DNA from: a bacterium
GTDB lineage: Bacteria; Krumholzibacteriota; Krumholzibacteriia; LZORAL124-64-63
Length of the DNA: 37,177 nucleotides
Assembly: GCA_016719645.1 (NCBI GenBank)
Contig: JADJYS010000031.1
Span: forward strand, 1 to 37,177
Reading direction: 5' to 3'
The position numbers and the translations under genes are program-made. The notes under the pieces were generated by a model. The model did no database searches, had not been told where the DNA came from, and worked only from the letters and a program-made list of their open reading frames with translations. Shown in pieces: positions 24,807 to 34,023 of this stretch. Position 1 is the first letter of the stretch; each line of letters opens with the position of its first letter.

Positions 24807-26122
24807 GATGCCGTACCTCCGTCGCCGACCGCCAAGGCGAGGGCGGCCCGGGCCAGGTTCGAGGCGTGCAGGGCGGAGGCGAGGTGCGCCCGCGCCGTCG
24901 AGAGGGCCAGTTCCGCGTCCAGCCGTTCCAGCGGCGTGCCGACGCCGCTCTCCAGCCGCACCGTCGCCAGCCGGTAGGTCTCCTGCGCCAGGCGCACGGT
25001 CTCCCGCGCCCCGTCCAGGGCCGCCAGCGCGTTCTGCAGCGAGAGGGCCGCCTGCCGCACCGCGAGTTCGCGGTCCTGCAGGACCCGCGACTGCTCGAGC
25101 CGGGCGATCCGCAGCTCCGCGCGCGCGCCGTCGATGCCGGCCTTCGCGCGCAGGCCGTCGAAGATCGGCACCTGCACGGCCAGGGCGACCTGGCTGCTGC
25201 CGGCGGTCTCGCCGGACCCGGGCATCAGGTCGTCGTCCCACTGGCCCTGCAGGGCGTAGTTGCCCGAGAGCTGGACGACCGGTCCGCGGCCGGCCTCTTC
25301 CAGGCCGACCTGCCGCTCGCGCGCGACCACCATCGCGGCCAGCGCCTTCAGCTCCGGGCTCGACGCGCGCATCCGCTCCAGGAGGGTCTCGACCGGAGCC
25401 GCCGGCGGCGCCGGGGCGAGGGTGTCGGCCGGCGTCACGGCGGCGCCGCAGACGCGGGCGAGCGCGAGCAGGGCGAGGTCGGCGCGGTTGCGCGCCAGCA
25501 CGACGCGCGGCCGGTGGTTCGCCACCTCGACCTCGGCGCGCAGGCCGTCGAAGCGGCTGACGCTGCCCTGGTCGAGGCCGAGCCGCGCCAGCCGCGCCGC
25601 CTCCTCGGTCTCGGCGAGCGCCAGGCCGGCGTTGGCCAGCTCGGCCCGCGCGAGCAGGACGTCGAAGTAGGCGGCCGTCGCCGCGTAGCGCACGTAGTCG
25701 CGCACCGCGGTCTCCCGGTAGCGGGCCGCGTCGAGGTAGCCGCGCGCCGCGCCCACGGAGGACGATAGCCGGCCCGCGGTCCAGACGTTGACGCGGGCGG
25801 TGAGGGCGCCGGCCAGCTCGTAGTCGCCGCCCATCTCGATCTTGTTGGCGCCGCCGAAGCCGGCCGCGAAGGCCGGCGGCAGGAACATGACCGGCTTCTT
25901 CAGGTTCGCCGCGTACTCGCCGGCGAGGTCGAGGGTCGGCAGGCGCCCGGAACGGGCGGCGGCGACCTGCGCCTCGGCGGCGGTCACGGTCTCGCGCGCC
26001 TGCTGCACGGTCTGGTCGCTGGAAAGCGCCAGCTTCACCGCCTCCTCGAGGCCGACCGGGGTCTGCCCGTGCGCCAAGGCGGCCCAGCCCAGCAGCGCGA
26101 CCAGCGGCAGGAAGCGCTTCAT
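24803..26122 (-). CDS. TolC-family outer-membrane efflux channel
   Basis: This 439-aa protein has a signal peptide (FLPLVALLGWAALAHG). It then shows the duplicated OEP repeats of TolC: QTPVGLEEAVKLALSSDQTV, AARSGRLPTLDLAGEYA, YVRYAATAAYFDVLLARAEL, GQPVVQLSGNYAL-like and QVALAVQVPIFDGLRAKAGI. It ends with the long helix pair RETVRLAQETYRLATVRLE, SGVGTPLERLDAELALSTA. It forms the outer-membrane tunnel for the pump. The start is overlapped by the TetR stop (ATGA), and its own stop overlaps the MFP start, so all four genes are translationally coupled. Confidence 0.9.
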   Translation of the reverse strand: MKRFLPLVALLGWAALAHGQTPVGLEEAVKLALSSDQTVQQARETVTAAEAQVAAARSGRLPTLDLAGEYAANLKKPVMFLPPAFAAGFGGANKIEMGGDYELAGALTARVNVWTAGRLSSSVGAARGYLDAARYRETAVRDYVRYAATAAYFDVLLARAELANAGLALAETEEAARLARLGLDQGSVSRFDGLRAEVEVANHRPRVVLARNRADLALLALARVCGAAVTPADTLAPAPPAAPVETLLERMRASSPELKALAAMVVARERQVGLEEAGRGPVVQLSGNYALQGQWDDDLMPGSGETAGSSQVALAVQVPIFDGLRAKAGIDGARAELRIARLEQSRVLQDRELAVRQAALSLQNALAALDGARETVRLAQETYRLATVRLESGVGTPLERLDAELALSTARAHLASALHASNLARAALALAVGDGGTAS

Positions 26123-26724
26123 CGCGACACCTCGCCGCGGTTCAGGTGGGGCAGGACCATCAGCTCCATGATGCGGTCGGGGATGTCGGCGTAGGGGTCG
26201 GCGCTCTCGCGCGTCGCGAGCTCCTCCACGACGGCCTCGCCCGCGCCCATCAGCATGGTCGCGAGCAGGTGCGTGTCGAGGGGGCGCAGGTCGCCCGTCG
26301 CGACGGCCCGGTCCAGGAGGTCCCGGATGCGGGTCATGAACAGGTCGCGGACCGGCCGGTCCGCGTTCAGGGCCCGGCCGAGGCGCTCGGCGACCTCGAC
26401 CCGGATGATGCCCCGCTTGGTCGTGGCGAAGTCGAAGCCCGCCTGCAGGACGTTCATCAGCGCGACCAGCGGCGGCGTGTCGTCGTCGACCACGTTCTCG
26501 AAGATGGCCACCATCTCCTGGACCCCCCGCGCCTGGATGCTGCGGAAGAGGTCCTCCTTGGAGGGGAACAGCGTGTAGAGCTTGCCGACGGAGAAGTCCG
26601 CCTTCTCGGCGATCTGTTGCATGCTCGTGCCGTGGAATCCCTGGGCGACGAACAGTTCGAGCGCGGCGTCGAGGATCTCCTCGACGTCTTCCTGGCGGCG
26701 GCGCGCCCTGCGGTCTTCGGTCAT
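26119..26724 (-). CDS. TetR-family repressor of the efflux operon
   Basis: This 201-aa protein has an N-terminal HTH: VEEILDAALELFVAQGFHGTSMQQIAEKADFS followed by VGKLYTLFPSKEDLF, the standard TetR DNA-binding module. The all-helical C-terminal ligand domain includes TKRGIIRVEVAERLGRALN and LLATMLMGAGEAVVEEL. It is the first gene of its own operon with TolC, MFP and RND genes, so autoregulation is expected. A palindrome at 26776-26791 sits on the predicted promoter about 55 bases upstream and is the likely operator. Confidence 0.88.
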   Translation of the reverse strand: MTEDRRARRRQEDVEEILDAALELFVAQGFHGTSMQQIAEKADFSVGKLYTLFPSKEDLFRSIQARGVQEMVAIFENVVDDDTPPLVALMNVLQAGFDFATTKRGIIRVEVAERLGRALNADRPVRDLFMTRIRDLLDRAVATGDLRPLDTHLLATMLMGAGEAVVEELATRESADPYADIPDRIMELMVLPHLNRGEVSR

Positions 26725-26775
26725 GGTGGTCCTCCCTGGTGAGGGAACCCTTGAAGGCGAATCAATGTTCGAAAT

Positions 26776-26807
26776 ATGAATATAGATTCATTTTGAGACA
26801 AGCACAA
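26776..26807 (-). promoter_or_regulatory. Promoter and probable TetR operator of the efflux operon
   Basis: ATGAAT-ATAG-ATTCAT (26776-26791) is a perfect 6-bp inverted repeat with a 4-base centre. On the minus strand it contains TATATT (26784-26779) as a -10 box, with TTGTGC (26807-26802) 17 bases upstream. The operator overlapping -10 fits repression by the first gene of the operon. Confidence 0.5.
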
Positions 26808-26912
26808 GGGAAAACATCCGACTTCCGGGCGGCCATCTTGTAACGTGATGTATAATAGTTAGTTGACGCAATTGTCGCGACGGGGGAGGATCCCCGCCAT
26901 GGAGTGTTGCCG

Positions 26913-27452
26913 ATGACCGCCCGCGCGATTCCCTTGCGGCCTTTCGGGGTCGCGGAACCCCCTTGGGAGCTGCGCCTCGAAGCCGCCGCGACCCGTGCGG
27001 GCGACGTCCTGGAAGTGGGATTCCGGTTGGCAGGGGAGACCGCCGGGATCGTGCCGGCCTGTGGCGCGGGCCCGGGCGCGCGGCGCGACGGCCTCTGGCG
27101 GAACACGTGCTTCGAGGCCTTCGTCGCCGTCGCCGGCGAGGCGCGCTATCTCGAACTCAACCTCGCGCCGACGCGGGACTGGAACGTCTACCTGTTCGAC
27201 GGTCCCCGCCTCGGCATGCGTCCGGACACCGCGTCGTCCGATCCGCCGCGTGCGACGGATCAGCACGACGGGGTCATCGCCGCTTCCTTCAGCCTCCCGC
27301 TCGCGAGCCTGGCCCCGGCCGGCCGCGTCCTGGAGGTCGGCCTCGCCGCGGTGATCCGCCGCGCCGACGGCCGCCTCGGCCACTGGGCGCTGGCCCATCC
27401 CGGCGACCGCCCCGACTTCCACCGACGCGAGGGGTTCCTGCTGCGCCGCTGA
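26913..27452 (+). CDS. DOMON-like domain protein
   Basis: This 179-aa protein is predicted to be beta-rich: LRLEAAATRAGDVLEVGFRLAG, LWRNTCFEAFVAVAGEARYLELNLAP, TRDWNVYLFDGPRLGMRP, and C-terminal LLVGLAAVIRRADGRLGHWALAHPG-like sequence ending HRREGFLLRR. The conserved W-x-N-x-x-F/L-x-F and the N-x-A-P-x-x-x-W-x-x-Y pairs match stand-alone DOMON-like proteins. There is no signal peptide. ATG 26913 follows GGAG with an 8-base gap and is preferred over the TTG at 26904. DOMON folds bind heme or sugar, but these cytosolic versions have no known role. Confidence 0.65.
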   Translation: MTARAIPLRPFGVAEPPWELRLEAAATRAGDVLEVGFRLAGETAGIVPACGAGPGARRDGLWRNTCFEAFVAVAGEARYLELNLAPTRDWNVYLFDGPRLGMRPDTASSDPPRATDQHDGVIAASFSLPLASLAPAGRVLEVGLAAVIRRADGRLGHWALAHPGDRPDFHRREGFLLRR

Positions 27453-27470
27453 CGCCGCGCCGCCGCGGCC

Positions 27471-29433
27471 CTACTTCGGCGCGATCAGCTTCTCGAGCCG
27501 CGACACCCGCTTCCCGCAGATCCTCGTCCTTCGCGTCCAGGACGGCCGCCTTGCGCGCGAAGTCCAGCGCCGCCGCGGTTCGACCCAACGCCTCCTCGGC
27601 CTCGGACAGCCGCAGCCAGCCCAGCGGGGAGTCCGGCCACGTCCGCGTCGTCAGCGTCGACCAGGCAAGGGCCCGCTCCGCATCCTGCAGCAGGATGCGC
27701 TGGGCCTTGCCGTCGAACCACTCGGCTCCCAGCTCGCGCTCGCGGCAGACCGCGGCCAGCGAGTCGGCCCCTGCGGCGAGCCGGCCCGCGCCCATCGCTT
27801 CCAATTCGTCGGTGAGCGGCTTCAGGCGCAACCGCTTCGCCACGGCCGCCTCCAGATCCGCCGGCGTCACGTCGAGGCGGTCTTCCGTGTCCATCGCGCT
27901 GCACAGCAGGTTCGGCGTCACGCCCAGATCGCGCAGCGTGGCCAGCAGCGCCTCCTGCCGGTCGCTGGCAACAGGCTCCTGGTCCTCATGAAACGTGCTG
28001 AGGCAGCCGTTCAGCAGGACGCCGCTGCGGGGGAAGTAGAACAGGAGGTAGTCGTGGCGCACGAAGTTGTCGGGGGCGAACGACGACGGGTCCGTCGGGT
28101 TGGTGCGGCCGACGTTGAAGACGACGATCGGGTTGGCCTCGTCGGGCAGCTCCAGGCGGTCGGTCACCAGGAGGCTCGCCACCCGCGGCGCGGCCGCCGC
28201 CGGCGCTCCGTCCGGCATCCCGCGGTGCTGCAGCCCCATGAGATCCTCAGCGAAGGCCACGGTCTCCTCGGTGCCGATCAGCGTCGCGCCCGCGCGCAGG
28301 AAGGCCGGCACGCCGCCGGAGGTGTGCCGGTGCTCGTGGGAGAAGCCGACGTAGCGCACGGGCTTGTCCGGGGCGACCCGCGCGGCCGCGGCGAGGATGG
28401 CGGTGGCGGCCTGCGCGTCGAACGGCGTCTCGAACACGGCGAGGTGATCGCTCCGCTCCACGACGAAGGACTTGACCTCGCGCTCCTTCAGCAGCACCGC
28501 GTGGATCCCCGCGGCGATGTCCCGGATCTCGACGCCCCGCAGCGGGTCCGCCGCCGGCGGCTCCCCGTACGCCGCGAAGAGCCCGAGGTCCTGCGGCGAG
28601 GCGGGCCGCACGTCCAGTTCCAGGTCGGACTCCGTCCTGCCCAGCCGCTCTTCGTGCCGCGCGCGGGGGACCAGGATCCCGGCGACCGCGTGGAAATCCC
28701 CGAAGGCGATCGCGCCCACCATGTCGCCGTAGCCGGGCGCGTAGCCCAGCTTCTCGACCCGCGTCAGCAGGCGGGTCCCGGCGTCGATGTAGAGGGTGAC
28801 GAGCCGGGTCGGCCCCGTCGCGTAGGTCACGACCTCGTAGCTGGTCGCGCCGTCGGACCACGGGCCCGCGTGGCGCAGGGTCAGCCGGTGGCGCTTCGCC
28901 TGCTCCAGCAGCAGGTGCGGCAGCGCCTCCTCGAGCGTCAGCAGGGCCGTCTCCAGCGCCGGGCCGGTCAGCTCCAGCGCCGCGGACTCGTAGAACCCCT
29001 TGGCGGTCCCCTTGCCCCCCGCGACGACCGTCCGCGACGTCATGCGGCCGCTGATGGGGTTGAACATCGTGTCGAGGCAGGCCGCGCGCGCGCTCGCTCC
29101 CGGGAAGACCCAGCGCTTGCGCGCGGGGACGATCTTGTTCTCCCAGGGGCGCGAGTAGTTGCCCATGTACCACTGCGTCCCCGTCGCCGCGACCGACAGC
29201 GCGGGCGCGGGATCCGCGGCGCCGTGTGCCAGCAGGGATGCCTCCACGATGTCCAGCCCGCGCGCGAACGCCGCGTAGGACGCCGCCTCGTAGCTCTGCG
29301 CGATGAAGCCGCGCGAGGGGAGCGTGCTGCTCAGGGGGAAGTCGGGCGCTTGGGCGAGGGCCGGCGAGGGGGCCGCCGCGAGCAGCAGGAGGGTGAAGGC
29401 TGCGGCGAGGGTGATGGGTGCGGATCGAATCAT
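27471..29433 (-). CDS. Secreted metallo-beta-lactamase-fold-like protein with TPR-like C-terminus
   Basis: The protein is about 650 aa with a signal peptide (APITLAAAFTLLLLAAAPSPALA). The first 300 residues form an uncharacterised region containing GKGTAKGFYESAALELTGPAL and LVTLYIDAGTRLLTRVEKLGYAPGYGD-like sequence. The second part resembles an MBL fold (SFVVERSDHLAVFETPFDAQ, then SHEHRHTSGGVPAFLRAGATLIGT), but the expected HxHxDH metal site reads HEHRHT. The final 100 residues form TPR-like helices (LGWLRLSEAEEALGRTAAAL). Near 27515 one base shift gives the end KRVSRLEKLIAPK and stop TAG 27473-27471. Without the shift the frame runs over the DOMON gene. The enzyme activity is unknown and may be absent. 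Confidence 0.6.
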
Positions 29434-29615
29434 GTCTGCTCCCTTGAGTCCGGATTGGGTAGCTGTGGTCGGGCTCGGGGAGGTCCCGTGACCCCCCTCT
29501 ACGCAGAAATGGAACTCGCGTCGCAACTAAGCCTTAGGCCTGCTCGGATGCCGCCCCCGCAACCATTGCCGGCAGAGTTCCCGAGCCATCGCACTCCAAC
29601 GTACGGGGACGCCCC

Positions 29616-31123
29616 TCACGCATCCATGTCCCGCCACCTCCGCGCCGCCCGCGCGAAGAACACCAGCGCCACGATCGCCGCCACCCCGATCCCCGCGAAC
29701 GGCAGCCACACCTTCAGGTGCGGGTCGTAGGTCCGCCACAGCAGGTCGGTCGCCGCCGCGGGGTCCAGCCCGGTGACCTCCTGCAGCCGCACGAAGGCCC
29801 CGGTGCGCTCGACCCCGGCCGCCGCGTCGAGCGTGCCCAGCTTGCCGTCCCACGTCCGCCCCCCGCCGAAGTTCTCCGCCAGGTACTTCTGCGCCAGCAC
29901 CGCCTTCTCGCCGAAGTTCCCGTAGAAATAGCCCTGCAGCTTCGAGCCGATCAGCCCGCCCACGCCCACCGGGATGTTCACGAACCCCAGGTAGAGGCCC
30001 TTCTTGTCCGCCGGCGCGATCAGCGCCAGGTACTCGTTCTTCTTCGGCCCGGTCAGCATCTCGCCGAAGGAGAAGCCGACGACGCCCAGCAGGAACACCC
30101 AGCCCAGGTTGGTCAGGCCGGCGACCAGCACGCCGGCGGTCGCCATCCCCATGCCCAGGACCATCGACTCCAGCGTGCGCATCTTGCGCACCAGCCACGA
30201 GACCGGGATCATCAGCAGCACGATCAGCAGGGCGTTGAGGTTCAGCAGGATCTCCTGCGGCACCTGCCAGCCGCGGTCGGTCTGGATGGCCCAGCTGTCG
30301 GGGAAGAAGGACGAGCCCAGGAAGAAGCGGGCGGTGCCGCCGGAGTCGTTCCAGTCGGTCAGGAAGTTGGGGTGCAGGTCCCAGAGCGTGTACATCATCA
30401 GCCAGAAGCAGCTCATGATCAGCAGCCAGGTCGCCAGGCGCCAGTCGCCGAGGGTGCGCAGCGTGCGCACCAGGACCTGCCCCGGGTTCGCGGTCTTGTC
30501 GGAGCCGCTGGCGAAGTCCTTGAAGGTGAACAGCATCAGGTAGTTCAGCGACATGACCGCCGCCGCGGTGAAGAACAGCGCCTGCCACGAGTAGTCGTGC
30601 CGGATGAAGTTGGCGAGCATCGGCCCGATGGCCGCGCCCACGTTCACCACCCAGTAGAAGATGCCCCAGCCCAGGGACGAGCTCTTGCGGTCGAGGTTCT
30701 GCGCCAGGCTGCCCTGCAGCGCCGGCTTGAAGAAGGCCGTGCCGGTGGCCAGCACCACGATGCCGAAGGTGAAGCCCAGGAGGCTGCGCTGCGTCGCCAT
30801 CAGGCAGTAGCCCAGCACGTTGCCGGTGATGGCCAAAAACAGGCTGCGCTTGTAGCCGTAGCGGTCGGCGAAGCCGCCGGTGAAGGTCGGCAGGATCGAC
30901 TGGAAGGCGAACCACAGGGCGTAGATGGTGCCCTTGTCGGCGGCCGTGAAGTGCAGGCCGTGGGGTCGTCGGCCTGCATGATGTAGATCGCCACCACCGA
31001 GCGCACCAGGTAGTAGGAGAGGCGTTCGAACATCTCGATGGTGTTCAGCAGCCAGTAGCCGGTGGTGAAGCCCAGCAGCCTGCGGCGGTCGGCCAGCGCG
31101 TCGGCGATCGGCGTGGTGGTCAT
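29616..31123 (-). CDS. POT/MFS-type transporter
   Basis: The protein is about 502 aa with 12-14 hydrophobic helices. The start LLGFTTGYWLLNTIEMFERLSYYLVR matches the proton-dependent oligopeptide transporter group (ExxERxxYY-like EMFERLSYY). FADRYGYKRSLFLAITGNVLGY is the MFS A-motif loop and FFKPALQGSLAQNLDRKSSS the following loop. One break near 30965 falls between the first two helices, in a loop. Later helices carry long inserts (WDLHPNFLTDWNDSGGTARF), which are usual for this branch. It probably imports peptides or related solutes with protons. The start at 31123 lies beside the divergent beta-barrel gene. Confidence 0.72.
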
Positions 31124-31254
31124 CGGGCGGTCCTTTCGGGCCGGACGGTGCGGCCGCGCGCGGTTGCGGCGAGATTGGTGGCCCGCCGCCGCCGTGGTTA
31201 GCTTGTCGGGGACGGACGGCAGAACGGACAGTATAGCAAAGGGAGCCCCCCGCC

Positions 31255-31737
31255 ATGCCCGGGAAATTCACAGCAACGATCGTCGCCGCCCTGCTGCTGG
31301 CGGCGACCCCCGCCCTCGCCCAGAGCGACTGGGGCCTGCGCGGAGGCCTGACCATCGACCCCGACCAGGTCCACGTCGGCGCCCATGTGAACGCCGGCGA
31401 GATCTTCAACGACGGGTATTTCCTGCCCAACGTGGAGATCGGGTTCGGCGACCACGGCACCCTGATCGCCTTGAATCCGGAGCTGGTCTACCGCTTCGAC
31501 AAGTCCAGCCGGTCCCGCTGGGGCTTCTACATCGGCGGCGGTCTGGGCATCAACGTCTACGACTGGGACGACGGCCCCCGCGACAACCATGACGACACGG
31601 ACACCGAACTCGGCCTGAACATCCTGGGAGGCATGTCCCGGGCGCGACGGGGCGGCGGGGACGTCTTCCTGGAACTGAAGCTGGGAGTTGCGGATTCGCC
31701 AGAAGCCAAGTTGACGGTCGGTCTCGGGTTCAACTGA
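31255..31737 (+). CDS. Small outer-membrane beta-barrel protein
   Basis: This 160-aa protein has a signal peptide (KFTATIVAALLLAATPALAQ), then SDWGLRGGLTIDPDQVHVGAHVNA and repeated alternating strands, such as LIALNPELVYRFDKSSRSRW, WGFYIGGGLGINVYDWDDG and VFLELKLGVADSPEAKLTVGLGFN. It ends in F-N, close to the usual aromatic barrel terminus. The length and strand count fit an eight-stranded barrel of the OmpW/OmpX-like kind. The start follows GGGAGCC. Function is not predictable. Confidence 0.65.
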   Translation: MPGKFTATIVAALLLAATPALAQSDWGLRGGLTIDPDQVHVGAHVNAGEIFNDGYFLPNVEIGFGDHGTLIALNPELVYRFDKSSRSRWGFYIGGGLGINVYDWDDGPRDNHDDTDTELGLNILGGMSRARRGGGDVFLELKLGVADSPEAKLTVGLGFN

Positions 31738-31823
31738 GCATCATCTTCTATATGGACTGAATTAGATCAATATTCGTATATAAATGGATATATCGACGCG
31801 ACTTCTGCCTTCCAACCCGGAGC

Positions 31824-31858
31824 TTGACGGCCGGCATCTATTTGGCTATGTTGCCAAA
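31824..31858 (+). promoter_or_regulatory. Arsenic-island promoter with palindromic operator over the -10 box
   Basis: TTGACG (31824-31829), a 17-base spacer and TATGTT (31847-31852) form a sigma70 promoter. The -10 is exactly the centre of the inverted repeat TTTGGC-TATGTT-GCCAAA (31841-31858). A repressor bound here would block open-complex formation. The Shine-Dalgarno GGAGG (31871-31875) and arsR ATG (31881) follow at once. Confidence 0.65.
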
Positions 31859-31880
31859 CAGCCAACGACAGGAGGCCGCC

Positions 31881-32034
31881 ATGGACGACACCACCCGCCG
31901 CAAGTACGACTCCCGCGCCCGCATCATCAAGGCCATGGGCCACGGCACCCGCCTGTTCCTCGTCGACGAGCTGTCGCGCGGGGAGCGTTGCGTCTGCGAG
32001 TTGCAGGAGCTGGTCGGGGGAACTGGCGAGGTGA
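31881..32034 (+). pseudogene. arsR: Truncated ArsR-family regulator
   Basis: The first 45 residues are a good ArsR N-terminus: RARIIKAMGHGTRLFLVDELSRGERCVCELQELVG, including the Cys-Val-Cys arsenic-binding motif. After ELVG the recognition helix and dimer helix expected from the family (about 60 residues) are missing. The sequence runs straight into GELAR and a TGA (32032-32034), as if an internal segment were deleted, with the permease start five bases later. The remaining piece cannot bind DNA. It may be a real loss of repression or an assembly deletion, since the surrounding kilobases carry other breaks. Confidence 0.65.
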
Positions 32035-32038
32035 CCCG

Positions 32039-33334
32039 ATGGATTGGCGTCGCGAGAGCAAGGTCCTCGGCCTGGTCATCGTCGTGTTCGCCGGCCTGTA
32101 CCACCTGCCCGTCGGGGCGCCCCGCTTCGACGGCGCCGTCGTCGAGGCCCTGTCGCTGGTGCGCTGGTACGCCCGCGAGCACGTGCTGCTCTGCCTGGTG
32201 CCGGCCTTCTTCATCGCCGGCGGCATCTCGGTCTTCGTGAACCAGGCGTCGGTCATGAAGTACCTGGGCGCCGGCGCGCCCAAGGCCCTGGCCTACGGCG
32301 TGGCCGCGACCTCGGGCACGGTGCTGGCGGTCTGCTCCTGCACGGTGCTGCCGCTGTTCGCCGGCATCTACGGCCTGGGCGCGGGGATCGGCCCCGCGAC
32401 CGCCTTCCTGTACTCCGGGCCGGCGATCAACGCCCTGGCGATCATCCTGACCGCGAGCGTGCTCGGCCTGAAGATCGGCGTGGCGCGTGCCGTGGGCGCG
32501 GTGGTCTTCAGCGTGGTGATCGGTCTGCTGATGCACGCCATCTTCCGCAAGGACGCGCGCGAGTCCGCGCTGGCGGCCGCCCCGCCGCCCGATGACCACG
32601 GCGGGCGCCCCCTGCACCGCACGGCCCTGACCTTCGCGGCCATGGTCGCGGTCCTGATCTTCGCCAACTGGAGCGGCGCGGCCGGGGGTATCTTCGGCGC
32701 CGTGCACGCCGTGAAGTGGTGGCTCACCGCCGCGGCGGCGGCCGGTCTCGGCGCGTCGCTCACGGCCTGGTACGGCCTGGCCTGGTGGAAGCCGCTCGCG
32801 GCGGCCGCGGCCGTGGCGCTGACGGCGCTGCTGCGGCGCGACGATCCGGTGCTGCCGTTCACCGTCGGCACCCCGGCCTTCTCCTGGGCCGTGGCGAGCC
32901 GGCCGGGCGAGCTGCGCGACTGGTTCGCCGCCAGCTGGTCCTTCGCGAAGCAGATCCTGCCGCTGCTGCTCGGCGGCGTGTTCATCTCCGGCCTGCTGCT
33001 CGGCCGGCCCGGCCACGAGGGGCTGGTGCCCTCGGCCTGGATCGCCACGGCCGTGGGCGGCAACTCCCTCGGCGCCAACTTCTTCGCCGCCTTCTCGGGC
33101 GCCCTGATGTACTTCGCGACGCTCACCGAGATCCCCATCCTGCAGGGACTGCTGGGCTCGGGCATGGGTCAGGGGCCCGCCCTGTCGCTGCTGCTGGCGG
33201 GGCCCGCCCTGTCGCTGCCCAGCATCCTGGTGCTGCGCACGATCGCGGGGCTGCGCCGCACGCTCGTCTTCCTGGCGTTGGTCGTGATCCTGTCGACCGT
33301 GACCGGCGCGCTCTTCGGCTGGCTGTTCCCCTAG
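32039..33334 (+). CDS. ArsP-like permease (PF03773, DUF318)
   Basis: This 431-aa protein has about ten membrane helices. VCSCTVLPLFAGIYGLGAGIG has the C99-S-C101 pair and the glycine-rich loop typical of this permease family. It is followed by PATAFLYSGPAINALAI, and the second half repeats the pattern at AVGGNSLGANFFAAFSGALM and TEIPILQGLLGSGMGQGPAL. ArsP members export trivalent organoarsenicals. The position in an arsenic operon, just after arsR and before two thioredoxin-like genes, supports that role. The start ATG 32039 is five bases past the arsR remnant, preceded by GGCGAGG. The frame is intact. Confidence 0.82.
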   Translation: MDWRRESKVLGLVIVVFAGLYHLPVGAPRFDGAVVEALSLVRWYAREHVLLCLVPAFFIAGGISVFVNQASVMKYLGAGAPKALAYGVAATSGTVLAVCSCTVLPLFAGIYGLGAGIGPATAFLYSGPAINALAIILTASVLGLKIGVARAVGAVVFSVVIGLLMHAIFRKDARESALAAAPPPDDHGGRPLHRTALTFAAMVAVLIFANWSGAAGGIFGAVHAVKWWLTAAAAAGLGASLTAWYGLAWWKPLAAAAAVALTALLRRDDPVLPFTVGTPAFSWAVASRPGELRDWFAASWSFAKQILPLLLGGVFISGLLLGRPGHEGLVPSAWIATAVGGNSLGANFFAAFSGALMYFATLTEIPILQGLLGSGMGQGPALSLLLAGPALSLPSILVLRTIAGLRRTLVFLALVVILSTVTGALFGWLFP

Positions 33335-33343
33335 GAGGTCCGC

Positions 33344-33585
33344 GTGAAGGACATCGCCATCCTGGGCACCGGTTGCCCCAAGTGCCACAAGCTCGAGCAG
33401 GAGACGCGCCGCGCCGCGGCGGAGCTGTCCTCGACTGCGAGATCCGCAAGGTATCCGCCGTGGCCGACATCACGAAGTTCGGCGTGATGATGACCCCGGC
33501 GCTGGTCGTCGACGGACAGGTGAAGGTCGCCGGCAAGGTGCCGTCGCTGGAAGAGATCAAGAGGCTCATCGCAGGGGAGGCGTGA
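33344..33585 (+). CDS. Small thioredoxin-like protein (TM0996/MTH895 type)
   Basis: The protein is about 80 aa. The start GTG 33344 lies 10 bases after the permease stop, whose TAG is part of the TAGGAGG ribosome site. The active site is GTGCPKCHKLEQ. The second half, VSAVADITKFGVMMTPALVVDGQVKVAGKVPS, has the cis-Pro loop (MTP) and the conserved beta-strands. One base is missing near 33430 within AEL-LDCE. In ars operons these proteins follow ArsP-like permeases and are thought to reduce or deliver arsenicals. Confidence 0.8.
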
Positions 33586-33586
33586 G

Positions 33587-34008
33587 ATGGACGGCACACC
33601 GTCGCGTCCGGCGCTGAAGCGCTCGATCATCGTGGTTTCCGTGCTCGCCCTCGCCGCCATCTTCGACCTGCCGCGCCCCGCCGCCCCGGGCGGGGCGCCG
33701 GCCGGCGGCGGCGCGTCCACACCCCTGCCGCGGCTCGTCGATCTCGGCGCCGACAAGTGCGTCCCTGCAAGATGATGGCGCCCATCCTGGAAGAGCTGCG
33801 CGCCCGGGCAGGCCGGCCGCCTCGAGGTCGTCTTCATCGACGTCTGGAAGAACACGGAAGAAGCCGCGAAGTACGGCATCGACCTCATCCCGACGCAGAT
33901 CTTTTCTGCCCCGACGGCCGCGAGCTGTTCCGCCACGAGGGTTTCTTCGCCAAGGAAGAGATCCTGGCCAAGTGGCAGGAACTCGGGGTCACACCGAAGG
34001 GCAGCTGA
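33587..34008 (+). CDS. Thioredoxin-fold membrane-anchored protein
   Basis: The protein is about 140 aa with a membrane anchor (SIIVVSVLALAAIFDL), then a linker rich in Gly/Ala/Pro. The thioredoxin domain begins RLVDLGADKC. The active site reads CVPCKMMAPILEELR after restoring one base near 33768. LEVVFIDVWKN, EEAAKYGIDLIPTQIF (cis-Pro) and HEGFFAKEEILAKW complete the fold. At least three breaks are present. It probably donates electrons to the ArsG/CcdA-like or ArsF-like partner encoded downstream. Confidence 0.75.
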
Positions 34009-34023
34009 CCGGGAGGTCCGCCG

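Noticed and set aside
26845..26868. TATAAT and TTGACG near the DOMON-like gene as one promoter
   Set aside because: The hexamers are in the wrong order for one promoter on either strand, and no partner box lies at 16-18 bases.
31784..33334. A single longer permease beginning before arsR
   Set aside because: The added N-terminal part is His/Arg-rich and out of frame with the arsR motif; ATG 32039 has a ribosome site and begins the family similarity.
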